A stretch of 64,000 nt of DNA from Kutzneria chonburiensis (GTDB taxonomy: Bacteria > Actinomycetota > Actinomycetes > Mycobacteriales > Pseudonocardiaceae): NCBI RefSeq assembly GCF_028622115.1, contig NZ_CP097263.1, positions 6,758,001 through 6,822,000 on the forward strand. The letters run 5' to 3'. Positions 20,775 to 30,205 of the stretch are shown here, in pieces. A program made the position numbers and the translations under genes. The notes under the pieces were generated by a model. The model worked only from the letters and a program-made list of their open reading frames with translations, did not search any database and was not told the DNA's origin. Every line of letters begins with the position of its first letter. The first letter of the stretch is position 1.

Positions 20775-21545
20775 ATGAATTCCGCCAATCGGTCACCCAA
20801 CGTCACGAGAGTTGGGGTGTATGTGGACGCGTTCAACGTCTACTACCGGGCCAGGAAGGTCTGCGGCCGCGGCACCGCCGGCTGGCGATGGGTCGACCTT
20901 GCCGGCCTGGCGATGGATTTGATCAACCCCAGGATCTGGCCGAACCCGCAGTTGGCCCGCTTCGCCTACTGCACCGCTCCGCGCGACCGGGCCGGCGATC
21001 CGAGTTCGCTCGCCGACCAGCAGACGTACATCGGCGCCCTGCGGACACACACGCCGATCGCGGTGATCACCGATGGCAAGTACGTGCCGCGCCCCAAGAC
21101 CGGCGTGCTGCTCGACCGGGACGGCAAGTCGCCGAGACGGGTCGTGTCACCCGGCGTCGCGGCCCTACCGACCTGGTTGTCGGCCGAGGAGGTGGCCGGC
21201 CCTGACGGACAGACCGAGCTACTCGTATCCGTGTCGACGTTCGAGGAGAAGGGCTCCGACGTGAACGTCGCCAGCCACCTGCTCATCGACGTGCTCACCG
21301 ACCAGGTGGACGCCGCCATCGTGCTGTCCAACGACAGCGATCTTCGCTTTCCGCTCGAACAGGCGCGGCTGCACGTGCCCGTCGCCACCGTCAATCCTGG
21401 TGCCGGTGCGACTGCGAGCGACCTTCGCAGCGACTGTGACGACGGTGTCGGGCGGCACTGGTGGCGTCGGCTTCGGGCCGCTGATTACCAGAGCCATCAG
21501 CTACCTGATCGTGTTGGTGTGTTCGCCAAGCCTGCTGGGTGGTAG
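20775..21545 (+). CDS. NYN domain (PIN-like) nuclease protein
   Basis: The protein has 256 residues. It shows the NYN acidic centre: VGVYVDAFNVYYRARKV near residue 13 (first Asp), EEKGSDVNVASHLLIDVL near 160, and DAAIVLSNDSDLRFPLEQAR near 185, the last catalytic aspartates. The C-terminus GVGRHWWRRLRAADYQSHQL to FAKPAGW is the conserved end of this actinobacterial subfamily, so the gene is complete. NYN proteins are RNases in RNA processing or in toxin/defence loci. The remnant of a HigB/HigA pair follows directly. Substrate and target are unknown. Confidence 0.8.
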   Translation: MNSANRSPNVTRVGVYVDAFNVYYRARKVCGRGTAGWRWVDLAGLAMDLINPRIWPNPQLARFAYCTAPRDRAGDPSSLADQQTYIGALRTHTPIAVITDGKYVPRPKTGVLLDRDGKSPRRVVSPGVAALPTWLSAEEVAGPDGQTELLVSVSTFEEKGSDVNVASHLLIDVLTDQVDAAIVLSNDSDLRFPLEQARLHVPVATVNPGAGATASDLRSDCDDGVGRHWWRRLRAADYQSHQLPDRVGVFAKPAGW

Positions 21546-21562
21546 TAGTCTCTAGGTACCCA

Positions 21563-21599
21563 ACCCGGTTCTCTCGCTTGCGAGGGGCCGGGTCTTTTT
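21563..21599 (+). terminator. Rho-independent terminator after NYN gene
   Basis: An ACCCGG/CCGGGT-based hairpin (21563-21593) is followed by TCTTTTT, an unusual T run for this genome. It lies between the NYN stop codon and the HigB remnant, exactly where the HigB start would be. Confidence 0.8.
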
Positions 21600-21601
21600 G
21601 C

Positions 21602-21832
21602 ACCGTCGAGTTGGAACCGGAAGTACTCGACTGGCTGGAGAACCTGCCCGACGAGCAGTTCGGCGTCGCTGAGTTCTACATCGAGCTGTTGGCCGGCCAG
21701 GGTCCGTTACTCGGCGAGCCGTACCCCCGACAGCTCGACGGCGAGGTGCAGCGCGCCCGTCGTGCCATGAGATGGTGCATCGCGCAGCAGCACACGCCTG
21801 ACGAGGACGACGGGAGCGGCACCGATGGCTGA
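21602..21832 (+). pseudogene. Decayed HigB/Gp49-like toxin gene
   Basis: The reading frame begins TVELEPEVLDWLENLP, which matches the start of HigB-type toxins (usually MWTVELEPEV...). The position of the ATG-TGG now reads TTTTGC, so the start codon is gone. After LLGEPYPRQLDGE the sequence goes straight to VQRARRAMRWCIAQQH, the usual C-terminal tail, so the central strands with the RNase residues (about 45-50 residues in intact homologues) are missing in frame. The intact antitoxin gene overlaps its last eight bases. The comparison with intact homologues is from memory of the family, not computed. Confidence 0.7.
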
Positions 21833-22109
21833 GCGGAGCAACTGGCAGGAACTGCGCGAACGGCGCGTGGGCAAGCCAGGGGCCAAGGAAGGCTTCGCGG
21901 CCGCGCGGCTGGCCTACGAGCTCGGCAAGGACGTGCGCGAAAGGCGTGAGCAGCTGGGCTGGACCCAAGGCCAGCTGGCCACGGCAGCCGGCATGACACA
22001 GTCGGCGGTGGCTCGGTTCGAGGCCGGTGGGACGGTGCCGACGATTCCGGTGCTGGACCGACTGGCGCAAGCGCTCGGCGCCAAGCTCGTGGTCAAGCTC
22101 GCAGCCTGA
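21825..22109 (+). CDS. higA: XRE-family HigA-type antitoxin
   Basis: The protein has 94 residues. The N-terminal ~35 residues are charged and helical (MAERSNWQELRERRVGKPGA), and residues 38-90 form an XRE helix-turn-helix (VRERREQLGWTQGQLATAAG, MTQSAVARFEAGG, VPTIPVLDRLAQALGAKL). This is the standard HigA/MqsA-like antitoxin architecture in actinomycetes. Its partner toxin is decayed, so it may now act only as a DNA-binding regulator. The ATG overlaps the toxin remnant. A GC-rich hairpin follows. Confidence 0.82.
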   Translation: MAERSNWQELRERRVGKPGAKEGFAAARLAYELGKDVRERREQLGWTQGQLATAAGMTQSAVARFEAGGTVPTIPVLDRLAQALGAKLVVKLAA

Positions 22110-22118
22110 AACAGAGGA

Positions 22119-22153
22119 AAAGGGGCGGCCCCGGTATCCGGCGCCGCCCCTTT
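22119..22153. terminator. Bidirectional terminator between higA and nuoN
   Basis: An AAAGGGGCGGC / GCCGCCCCTTT inverted repeat (about 11 bp) with a 13-base loop lies between the convergent stops. It ends the nuo operon from one side and higA from the other. Confidence 0.75.
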
Positions 22154-22169
22154 CGGGTGGAACGCGGGC

Positions 22170-23690
22170 TCAGCTGAGGAAGCCGCCCTGGGCCCAGTCC
22201 AGGACGAAGCCGGGGACGAGGCCGAGCAGGAGGGTGATGAAGACGCCGAGGCCGATGGCGACGCTGGTGAAGGGGCCGGGCACGGTGACGGTGGGGCCGT
22301 CCTCGGCGGGCTCGCTGAAGTACATCAGGACGACGACGCGCAGGTAGAAGAACGCGGCGACGGCGCTGAAGACGAGGGCGATGACGACGAGGGGGGCCAT
22401 GCCGTCGCGGAGCGCGGCGGAGAAGACCACGAACTTGCCGATGAAGCCGCTGGTGAGGGGGATGCCGGCCAGGGCGAGCAGCAAGAACGTGAAGACGGCG
22501 GCCAGCAAGGGCGAACGTTTGGCGAGACCGGCCCATTCGGACAGGTCGGAGGCCTCGACGCTGCCCCGCCGCACCAGGGAGATCACGCCGAAGGACGCGA
22601 TCGTGGTGAAGCCGTAGGCCACCAGGTAGAACAAGGTGGACTGCAAGCCGTCGGTGTTCAGAGCGATGGCCCCGACCAGCAGGAAGCCGGCGTGGGCGAC
22701 CGAGGAGTAGGCGATCATGCGCTTCACGTCGGTCTGGGTCAGACCGAAGATGGCGCCGATGGCCATGGACACGATGCAGATGGCCCACAGCACCCCACGC
22801 CACTCCCACTGCGTGGACTGGAACGCCACGGTGAGCACGCGCAGGATCCCGCCGAACGCGGCGACCTTGGTGCACGCCGCCATGTAGGCGGTGACCGGCG
22901 TCGGAGCGCCCTGGTAGACGTCGGGGGTCCAGGTGTGGAACGGACCGACGGCGGCCTTGAAGAGCAGGCCGACCACCAGCAGGCCGAGACCGCCGAACAG
23001 GAGCGTGTCGGAACGGTCGGTGCCGACGGCGGCGTTGGCGATGTCGGACAGCCGCACGGAACCGGCGTAGCCGTACAGCAACGCGGTGCCGTACAGGAAG
23101 AACGCCGACGCGAACGCCCCGAGCAGGAAGTACTTGACGGCGGCTTCCTGGGAGATGAGCCGACGCTTACGGGCCAGACCGCACATGAGGTACAGCGGGA
23201 GGCTGAGCACTTCCAGCGCGATGAACATGGTCAGCAGGTTGTTGGACGCGCTGAACACGAGCATGCCGCCGAGGGCGAACAGGAACAGCGGGAACGCCTC
23301 GGTCTGCAGCGCCCCCTCCGGGTCGACGGTCCGGTCGGCCAACAGCAGCAGGGCCAACAGCCCCAGCGCGAGCAGCGTGCCCCACAGGAACAGGGCGGGC
23401 TGGTCGATGGAGATGACGTTGGCCAGCGTCAGCACGCCGGTGTGCCCGGCGACCCCGCCCTTGGCGGCGTCGCTGTTCATGAACAGGATCAGCGCCACGC
23501 CGGCGGCCAGGATGGCCACCACGCACAACCCGACCTGGGCCGCCCACCGCGCCTCCTTGGCCAGGAAGGCCTCGAAGAGCACGCCGATGCAGGCCGCGCC
23601 GAGAATGATCAGGATGGGCGCGATCGCCGCGTACGAGACGTCCGGCGGGTTGATCTGGCCCTGGGCCTGCGACAGGAATGTGGAGAGCAC
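22170..23690 (-). CDS. nuoN: NADH-quinone oxidoreductase subunit N
   Basis: The protein has 506 residues with about 14 membrane segments, one of the three antiporter-like proton-pumping subunits of NDH-1. The conserved Nqo14 features are present: FIALEVLSLPLYLM (glutamate in helix 5), a lysine in AAVGPFHTWTPDVYQGAPTP, and AYSSVAHAGFLLVG. The GTG start sits one base after the nuoM stop codon. It is the last gene of the nuo operon and is followed by a terminator. Confidence 0.95.
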   Translation of the reverse strand: MLSTFLSQAQGQINPPDVSYAAIAPILIILGAACIGVLFEAFLAKEARWAAQVGLCVVAILAAGVALILFMNSDAAKGGVAGHTGVLTLANVISIDQPALFLWGTLLALGLLALLLLADRTVDPEGALQTEAFPLFLFALGGMLVFSASNNLLTMFIALEVLSLPLYLMCGLARKRRLISQEAAVKYFLLGAFASAFFLYGTALLYGYAGSVRLSDIANAAVGTDRSDTLLFGGLGLLVVGLLFKAAVGPFHTWTPDVYQGAPTPVTAYMAACTKVAAFGGILRVLTVAFQSTQWEWRGVLWAICIVSMAIGAIFGLTQTDVKRMIAYSSVAHAGFLLVGAIALNTDGLQSTLFYLVAYGFTTIASFGVISLVRRGSVEASDLSEWAGLAKRSPLLAAVFTFLLLALAGIPLTSGFIGKFVVFSAALRDGMAPLVVIALVFSAVAAFFYLRVVVLMYFSEPAEDGPTVTVPGPFTSVAIGLGVFITLLLGLVPGFVLDWAQGGFLS

Positions 23691-23691
23691 G

Positions 23692-25260
23692 TCACTTGCC
23701 TTCCTGCGCGGGCACCGGATCGGTCACGCCCACCGCGCTCATGGTCGCCGACACCGACGGCCCGACAATGTCCAGCACCGGCTTCGGATAGACGCCGAGC
23801 ACCACGATCAGCAGCACCAGCGGGGCCAGCACGGCCAGCTCGCGCTTGTTCAGGTCGGTCACCGCGGCCTTCTCGGGATCGGTGGCCGCACCCGGCCCGC
23901 CGGACACGCCGACCAGCGCGTTGCCCCGCACCGGACCCTGCATGACCCGCTGGTACAGCCACAGCACGTACAGCGCGGCCAGGATCATGCCGATGGTGGC
24001 CAGCACCGAGTACACCGGCTGCGTCGGGTACGAGCCGAGCAGCACCAGGAACTCCGAGATGAAGGAGTTGGTGCCGGGCAGCGACAGCGTGGACAGACCG
24101 GCCACCAGGAACAGGCCGGCCAGCACCGGGGTCAGCTTCGACATGCCGCCGTAGTCGGCGATCTTGGTCGAGCCGCCCCGCGCGATCACCATGCCGATCA
24201 CCAGGATCAGCATGCCGGTGGCGATGGAGTGGTTGACCATGTACGACACCGCGCCGACCTCGGACTGCGAGGTGAAGGCGAAGATGCCGATCGCGATGAA
24301 GCCGAAGTGCGCGATCGACACGTACGCGATGAGCCGCTTGAGGTCGGTCTGCCCGACCGCGAGCAGCGAGCCGTACAGCACGCCGATCACGCCCAGCACC
24401 AGCACCAGCGGCGCGAGCACCTTGCTGGCCTCGGGGAACATCGGCAGCAGGTAGCGCAGGAAACCGAAGGTGCCGACCTTGTCCAGCACGCCGACCAGGA
24501 TCACGGCCACGCCGATCGGCGCCTGCTCGGCGGCGTCGGGCAGCCAGGTGTGCAGCGGCACCAGCGGCGCCTTGATGGCGAACGCCAGGAAGAAGCCGAA
24601 GAACAGCCACACCTGGGTGCCCAGCGGCGCGTCCCGCACCACGGTCACCAGCGTCGCCCAGTCGAACGTGCCGTGCCCCAGCTTGTCGGCGGCCAGCGAG
24701 TAGCAGCCGATCGCCGAGGCCAGCATGATCAGGCCGCCGAGGAACGAGTACAGGAAGAACTTCACCGCCGCGTACTGCCTGCGGGCGCCGCCGTAGCCGC
24801 CGATGAGGAAGTACATCGGGATCAGCATGATCTCGAACAGCACGTAGAACAGGAACACGTCGGTGGCGGCGAACACGCCGACCATCAACGACTCCTGCAC
24901 CAGGATCAGCGACAGGAAGCCGCCGGCGGAACGACCCGTCGGCAGCTTCTCGGCCCAGCCGGCGCCGATCACGATCGGCACCAGCAGGGCGATCACGCCG
25001 ATCATCACCAGCGCGATGCCGTCGACGCCGAACGACAGGTGCACGCCCAGCTGCGCCATCCAGTTCACCGACGAGGAGAACTGGATGCGGTCGCCGCCGG
25101 GCACGTAGCTGATCCACAGCGCCACCGCGAGCACGAACTCGACCAGGGTCACGCCGAGCGCGGTGATCTTGGCGATCCGGTCGTCGTTCTTCAGGAACGC
25201 CACCACCAGCGCGCCGACCAGCGGCAGCACCAGCAGGGCGAGCAGCAACCCCGTTCCCAT
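23692..25260 (-). CDS. nuoM: NADH-quinone oxidoreductase subunit M
   Basis: The protein has 522 residues with about 14 membrane helices, an antiporter-like subunit. FYVLFEIMLIPMYFLIGG carries the helix 5 glutamate. KAPLVPLHTWLPDAAEQAP, KRLIAYVSIAHFGFI and GTNSFISEFLVLLG are typical. The ATG at 25260 shares one base with the end of nuoL, so the two are translationally coupled. Confidence 0.95.
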   Translation of the reverse strand: MGTGLLLALLVLPLVGALVVAFLKNDDRIAKITALGVTLVEFVLAVALWISYVPGGDRIQFSSSVNWMAQLGVHLSFGVDGIALVMIGVIALLVPIVIGAGWAEKLPTGRSAGGFLSLILVQESLMVGVFAATDVFLFYVLFEIMLIPMYFLIGGYGGARRQYAAVKFFLYSFLGGLIMLASAIGCYSLAADKLGHGTFDWATLVTVVRDAPLGTQVWLFFGFFLAFAIKAPLVPLHTWLPDAAEQAPIGVAVILVGVLDKVGTFGFLRYLLPMFPEASKVLAPLVLVLGVIGVLYGSLLAVGQTDLKRLIAYVSIAHFGFIAIGIFAFTSQSEVGAVSYMVNHSIATGMLILVIGMVIARGGSTKIADYGGMSKLTPVLAGLFLVAGLSTLSLPGTNSFISEFLVLLGSYPTQPVYSVLATIGMILAALYVLWLYQRVMQGPVRGNALVGVSGGPGAATDPEKAAVTDLNKRELAVLAPLVLLIVVLGVYPKPVLDIVGPSVSATMSAVGVTDPVPAQEGK

Positions 25261-27188
25261 CAGGAGAACCTCACCATCAGCAGAGCCGCGACCACCAGGA
25301 CGGAGCCGCCCAGCATGGTCAGCGCGTAGGACCTGACGAACCCGGTCTGGGTGCGCCGCAGCAGCGAGGACAGGAAGCCGAGCGTGCCGGCCAGCCCCGT
25401 GACGGCGCCGTCGACGCCCTTGTCGTCCAGCACGACCAGGCCCCGGGTGAGCGCCTCGCCGGGCTTGGCGAACAGCGCCTCGTTCAGGGCATTGCCGTAC
25501 AGGTCGGCCCGGGCCGCGCGGACCGGCCAGGACACCTTGGCCGGCTTCTCCAGCGGAACGTCCTTGCGGCCGACGAACAACCAGGCCGCACCGGCGCCGA
25601 TCACCATGAGCGCCAACGAGATCACCGTCAGGCCGAGCTCCGGGATCGGACCCTCGCCGTGCGCGCGCAGCGCGCCCAGCGACGGCTCCAGCCAGTTGGC
25701 CAGCCGGTCTCCGCTGGTGAGGAACCAGCCGGCGCCGATGGAGCCGATGGCCAGGATGATCATCGGCACGGTCATCACGGCCGGCGACTCGTGCGGGTGG
25801 AAGTCCTTGCCGTCCTCGGACTTGATGTCCTTCCAGCGCTCCTTGCCGAAGAAGGTCATCAGCATCAGCCGGGTCATGTAGAACGCGGTCAGCGCGACGC
25901 CGAGCATGGCCGCCCCGCCGAAGACCCAGGCGTGCCAGCCCTCACCGGAGAACGCCGCCTCGATGATGGCGTCCTTGGAGAAGTAGCCGGACAGGAACGG
26001 GAAGCCGATCAGGGCCAGGTAGCCGAGGCCGAAGGTGACGAACGTGATCGGCATCCGCTTGTACAGGCCGCCGAACTTGCGCATGTCGACCTCGTCGTTC
26101 ATGCCGTGCATGACCGAACCGGCGCCGAGGAACAGGCCCGCCTTGAAGAAGCCGTGCGTGAGCAGGTGCACGATGCCCAGCGCGTAGCCGATCGGGCCGA
26201 GGCTGACCGCGAGGATCATGTACCCGATCTGGCTGACGGTGGAGTACGCCAGCACCTTCTTGATGTCGTCGTAGGCACAGCCGACGATGCACCCGATCAG
26301 CAGCGTGATGGTGCCGATGATGGTGACGACCAGCCGCCCGTCCTCGGTGAGGTTGTAGATCGGGTTGGACCGGGCGATCAGGTACACACCGGCGGTGACC
26401 ATGGTTGCCGCGTGGATGAGGGCCGAGACCGGGGTCGGGCCCTCCATCGCGTCGGGCAACCAGGCCTGGAGCGGGAACTGGCCCGACTTGCCGCAGGCGC
26501 CGAGCAGGAGCAGCAGGCTGATGGCCAGGATGGTGCCCGGCGACAGCGTGCCGATCTTCGCGAAGACCTCGGTGTACTGCGTGGTGCCGAGGTTGGCCCA
26601 CAGCAGGAAGATGGCGATGGCCAGGCCGACGTCGCCGACCCGGTTCATCAGGAAGGCCTTCTTGGCCGCGGTCGCCGCGGACGGCCGGTTCTGGTACCAG
26701 CCGATCAACAGGTACGACGCCAGACCGACGCCCTCCCAGCCGAAGTACAGCGTCACGAAGCCGTTGCCCAGCACCAGCAGCAGCATGGCCGCGACGAACA
26801 GGTTGAGGTAGGCGAAGAACCGCCGCCGCCCGTCGTCGTGCGACATGTAGCCGATGGAGTAGATGTGGATCAGGGAGCCGACGCCGGTGATCAGCAGCAC
26901 GAAGGTCACCGACAGCGGGTCCAGCCGCAGGCCGAAGTCGACCTGCAGGGTCTGCACCGGGATCCAGGAGAAGATGTGCAGTTCCGACACCCGCTGCGCG
27001 GCCGCGTGGCTGGTGGTGTCGAAGAACAGGATCACGCCGTACACGAAGGCGGCCAGCACCGTCGCGCAGCCGAGCAGATGGCCCCACTTGTTGGCGGCCT
27101 TGCCGGCCAGCAACAGGATCACCGCGCCGACCAGGGGCAACACGAGCAGCAGCCAGGCGAACTGCCCGACCGCGGAGATATCCGTCAT
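25260..27188 (-). CDS. nuoL: NADH-quinone oxidoreductase subunit L
   Basis: The protein has 642 residues, the longest antiporter-like subunit, with about 16 membrane segments and a long C-terminal lateral helix region. [20 protein letters not shown] is the typical NuoL motif, [27 protein letters not shown] follows in two parts, and [19 protein letters not shown] gives the conserved lysine helix. The last ~80 residues (after [19 protein letters not shown]) form the terminal amphipathic region. It lies 15 bases after nuoK. Confidence 0.95.
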   Translation of the reverse strand: MTDISAVGQFAWLLLVLPLVGAVILLLAGKAANKWGHLLGCATVLAAFVYGVILFFDTTSHAAAQRVSELHIFSWIPVQTLQVDFGLRLDPLSVTFVLLITGVGSLIHIYSIGYMSHDDGRRRFFAYLNLFVAAMLLLVLGNGFVTLYFGWEGVGLASYLLIGWYQNRPSAATAAKKAFLMNRVGDVGLAIAIFLLWANLGTTQYTEVFAKIGTLSPGTILAISLLLLLGACGKSGQFPLQAWLPDAMEGPTPVSALIHAATMVTAGVYLIARSNPIYNLTEDGRLVVTIIGTITLLIGCIVGCAYDDIKKVLAYSTVSQIGYMILAVSLGPIGYALGIVHLLTHGFFKAGLFLGAGSVMHGMNDEVDMRKFGGLYKRMPITFVTFGLGYLALIGFPFLSGYFSKDAIIEAAFSGEGWHAWVFGGAAMLGVALTAFYMTRLMLMTFFGKERWKDIKSEDGKDFHPHESPAVMTVPMIILAIGSIGAGWFLTSGDRLANWLEPSLGALRAHGEGPIPELGLTVISLALMVIGAGAAWLFVGRKDVPLEKPAKVSWPVRAARADLYGNALNEALFAKPGEALTRGLVVLDDKGVDGAVTGLAGTLGFLSSLLRRTQTGFVRSYALTMLGGSVLVVAALLMVRFS

Positions 27189-27203
27189 TTTCCCGGTCGC
27201 CCC

Positions 27204-27503
27204 TTAGTACTTGAGCAGGTTCGAGTCGTCGACCGAGGCCGACCGACGGGTCCGGAAGATGGCCATGATGATGGCCAGGCCGACCACGACCTCGGCGGCG
27301 GCCACCACCATCACGAAGAAGCCCATCACCTGGCCGTCGAGCTGGCCGTTGATCCGCGCGAAGGTGACCAGCGTCAGGTTCACCGCGTTGAGCATCAGCT
27401 CGACGCACATGAACACGACGATGGCGTTGCGCCGGACCAGCACGCCGATCGCGCCGATGCTGAACAGCAGCGCGGACAGCAGCAGGTAGTAGGTCGGCGT
27501 CAT
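27204..27503 (-). CDS. nuoK: NADH-quinone oxidoreductase subunit K
   Basis: The protein has 99 residues and three membrane helices. It has the family's two buried glutamates in [16 protein letters not shown] and [16 protein letters not shown]. The length and the start [20 protein letters not shown] are canonical. The ATG overlaps the nuoJ stop region by four bases. Confidence 0.95.
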   Translation of the reverse strand: MTPTYYLLLSALLFSIGAIGVLVRRNAIVVFMCVELMLNAVNLTLVTFARINGQLDGQVMGFFVMVVAAAEVVVGLAIIMAIFRTRRSASVDDSNLLKY

Positions 27504-28351
27504 CGCTTCGCCTCCTCGTGGTCGCCGGTCAGCGCGTGCGCGTCGGCGTGGTGCTCGGTGCCGGCGACCTCGGCCCGGTCGTGGTCGAACGTCTCCGAGG
27601 CGGTGGCCTCGATCAGCTCGGACAGCGACTCGGGGGCGACGGAGCCGTCCGGCAGCAGCGCCGGGGTGGCCACCGAGTTGGCGGTGGCGAACACGCCGGG
27701 GCCGGGCAGCGGCGACGGCCGGTTGCCGCGGAAGCGCTCGATCACCAGCTCGCGCTGGGACTTCAGCGCCTGCCGGCTCTTGCCGACGAAGGCCAGCACC
27801 ATCGCGCCGACGGCGGCGGTGATCAGCAGCGCCGAGGTCAGCTCGAACGGGAACAGGTAGTCGGTGAAGACCAGCTTGCCGATGTTGTTCAGGTTGCCGC
27901 CCTGGTTGGCCTGGGCCAACCCGACCGACGGCACGTTCGACACCGCGCGCAGCAGGGCCGAGATGGCCACGCCGGCGAAGCCGATGCCGAAGATCGCGGC
28001 GATCACCCGCTGGCCGCGCAGCACTTCCACCACCGAGTCGGAGCTGTCCCGGCCGACCAGCATCAGCACAAACAGGAACAGCATCATGACCGCGCCGGTG
28101 TAGACGATGATCTGCACGAAGCCGAGGAACGGCGCCTGCTGGAGCATGTACAGCACGCCGAGGCTGAGCATCGTCAGCACCAGGAACAGCGCCGAGTGCA
28201 CGGCGTTGCGGGCGAACAGCATGCCGAGGCCGCCGAGCAGGGCCAGCGGGCCGAGGATCCAGAAGCCCACGGCCTCGCCGGTGCTCACCACGTCGGCCGG
28301 CGGCGGCGCGGTCTGCTGCTGTTGCATCACGAACTGCACGAGCGCGCTCAC
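27500..28351 (-). CDS. nuoJ: NADH-quinone oxidoreductase subunit J
   Basis: The protein has 283 residues from a GTG that overlaps the nuoI stop (GTGA). Five membrane helices are followed by a hydrophilic C-terminal tail of about 90 residues, longer than in E. coli but usual in actinomycetes. [20 protein letters not shown] is the conserved pi-bulge helix. The tail (after [10 protein letters not shown]) is acidic at its end and probably cytoplasmic. Confidence 0.93.
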   Translation of the reverse strand: MSALVQFVMQQQQTAPPPADVVSTGEAVGFWILGPLALLGGLGMLFARNAVHSALFLVLTMLSLGVLYMLQQAPFLGFVQIIVYTGAVMMLFLFVLMLVGRDSSDSVVEVLRGQRVIAAIFGIGFAGVAISALLRAVSNVPSVGLAQANQGGNLNNIGKLVFTDYLFPFELTSALLITAAVGAMVLAFVGKSRQALKSQRELVIERFRGNRPSPLPGPGVFATANSVATPALLPDGSVAPESLSELIEATASETFDHDRAEVAGTEHHADAHALTGDHEEAKR

Positions 28352-28872
28352 TTGGCCGCCTCCCCTCGCGCCAGCTCGGGCCCGTTGACGTAGTAGTCCT
28401 GCTCGTTCTCGCCCAGCCGCATCGGGTGCGGCGGCTGCTCCATGCCGGCCAGCAGCGGCGCCATCAGGTCTTCCTTGGTGAAGATCAGGCGCTGCCGGTC
28501 GTCGTCGGCCAACTCGTAGAAGTTGGTCATGGTCAGCGAGCGGGTCGGGCAGGCCTCGATGCACAGGCCGCAGCCGATGCACCGGAGGTAGTTGATCTGG
28601 TAGTCCTTGCCGTACCGCTCACCGGGCGAGTAGCGCGCGTCCTCGGTGTTGTCGCCGCCCTCGACGAAGATCGCGTCGGCCGGGCAGGCCCAGGCGCACA
28701 GCTCGCAGCCGACGCACTTCTCCAGCCCGTCCGGGTGCCGGTTGAGCTGGTGCCGGCCGTGGTATCGGGCGGCGGTCGGCCGGTAGTCCTCCGGGTACTG
28801 CTCGGTCACGACCTTCTTGAACATCGTCGAGAAGGTGACGCCGAAGCCCTTGAGGGGATCAAGAATCCCCAT
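28348..28872 (-). CDS. nuoI: NADH-quinone oxidoreductase subunit I
   Basis: The protein has 174 residues with two [4Fe-4S] motifs, [12 protein letters not shown] and [12 protein letters not shown] (clusters N6a and N6b). The amphipathic N-terminus ([20 protein letters not shown]) seats it on the membrane arm. [18 protein letters not shown] is the canonical lead-in. It overlaps nuoH by 14 bases. Confidence 0.95.
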   Translation of the reverse strand: MGILDPLKGFGVTFSTMFKKVVTEQYPEDYRPTAARYHGRHQLNRHPDGLEKCVGCELCAWACPADAIFVEGGDNTEDARYSPGERYGKDYQINYLRCIGCGLCIEACPTRSLTMTNFYELADDDRQRLIFTKEDLMAPLLAGMEQPPHPMRLGENEQDYYVNGPELARGEAAK

Positions 28873-30205
28873 CGCTGGCCTCCTTCGGGGTGGACGACGC
28901 CGCCACGGCAGCGGGTTCAGGCGATTCGGCCGGCTTGGCCACGGCCTGGCGGCGCTTGGGCGCCTTCGGGACCTTGAGGTCGAGCGGGGGCAGCGGGTAG
29001 CCGCCGCCGGTGACCATGACCCGGTCCGGGTCGGACGGCGCCTTGCGCTCGGGGATGAGCGCGACGACGACCAGGATGGCGATGATCATGATCGCGATGC
29101 CGACCCCGTAGCCGGCGCCGCCCCAGCTGTCCTTCTGCGCGCCGGTCAGCGCGCGAACGCAGACCACCAGCACGATCCAGACCAGGCTGACCGGCACCAG
29201 GACCTTCCAGCCGATGCGCATGAACTGGTCGTAGCGCATACGGGGCAGGGTGCCGCGCAGCCAGACGAAGGTGAACAGCAGCACCATCATCTTGCCCACG
29301 AACCAGAGCAGGCCCCACCAGCCGGTGTCGAAGTAGCCGTCGGCGATCAGGTTGAACGGCAGCGGCGCGTGCCAGCCGCCGAGGAACAGCGTCGTCGCGA
29401 AGGCCGAGACGGTGACCATGTTGATGTACTCGGCCAGGAAGAACAGCGCGAACTTCAGCGAGCTGTACTCGGTGTGGAAGCCGCCGACCAGCTCCGACTC
29501 GGCCTCGGCCAGGTCGAACGGGGCCCGGTTGGTCTCGCCGACCATGGACACCAGGTAGATCACGAAGCTCGGGAACAGCGTGAGCACGTACCACAGGCCC
29601 TGCTGCGAGTTCACGATCTCGGCCGTGGACAGCGAGTGCGACAGCAGGATCACGCCGACGATGGACAGCCCCATCGCGATCTCGTACGAGATCACCTGCG
29701 CGGCCGAGCGCAGCGCGCCCAGCAGCGGGTAGGGCGAGCCGGAGGACCAGCCGGACAGCACGATGCCGTACACGCCGATGGACGAGCAGGCCAGCACCAC
29801 CAGCACGCCGACCGGCAGGTCGGCCAGCTGGAGCGCGGTGTCCTGGCCGAAGATGGTGACCTCGCCGCCGAGCGGCATCACCGAGAAGGCCAGGAAGGCC
29901 GGCACCGCGGAGATCACCGGGGCCAGGAAGAACACCCATTTGTCGGCCAGTACCGGCCGGATGTCCTCCTTGAACGCCAGCTTCAGGCCGTCGGCCAGCG
30001 ACTGGAGCAGACCGGCCGGGCCGACCCGGTTGGGGCCGGGCCGGTGCTGCATCCGAGCCACGACCCGGCGCTCGAACCAGATCATGAACAGCGTCATCAC
30101 GACCAGCAGGACGAAGATCGCCAGGGTCTTGATGATCACCAGCCACAGCGGGTCGCCGGCCAGCAGCTGCCCCGTGTTCGGGCTGGGGGCTGATAGGTAC
30201 TTCAT
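28859..30205 (-). CDS. nuoH: NADH-quinone oxidoreductase subunit H
   Basis: The protein has 448 residues and eight or nine membrane helices, including [20 protein letters not shown], the quinone-channel loop, and the [19 protein letters not shown] motif with its conserved acids. A Pro/Ala-rich C-terminal tail of about 60 residues follows, as is common in actinomycetes. The ATG overlaps nuoG by four bases. Confidence 0.95.
   Translation of the reverse strand: MKYLSAPSPNTGQLLAGDPLWLVIIKTLAIFVLLVVMTLFMIWFERRVVARMQHRPGPNRVGPAGLLQSLADGLKLAFKEDIRPVLADKWVFFLAPVISAVPAFLAFSVMPLGGEVTIFGQDTALQLADLPVGVLVVLACSSIGVYGIVLSGWSSGSPYPLLGALRSAAQVISYEIAMGLSIVGVILLSHSLSTAEIVNSQQGLWYVLTLFPSFVIYLVSMVGETNRAPFDLAEAESELVGGFHTEYSSLKFALFFLAEYINMVTVSAFATTLFLGGWHAPLPFNLIADGYFDTGWWGLLWFVGKMMVLLFTFVWLRGTLPRMRYDQFMRIGWKVLVPVSLVWIVLVVCVRALTGAQKDSWGGAGYGVGIAIMIIAILVVVALIPERKAPSDPDRVMVTGGGYPLPPLDLKVPKAPKRRQAVAKPAESPEPAAVAASSTPKEASDGDS

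Noticed and set aside
20775-22109. Active prophage or phage defence island
   Set aside because: Only a NYN gene and a decayed HigBA pair are present; no integrase, att repeats or phage structural genes.
23086-27860. Long plus-strand frames across nuoL, nuoM and nuoN
   Set aside because: Shadow frames of the nuo genes; His/Gln/Asp-rich translations without motifs.
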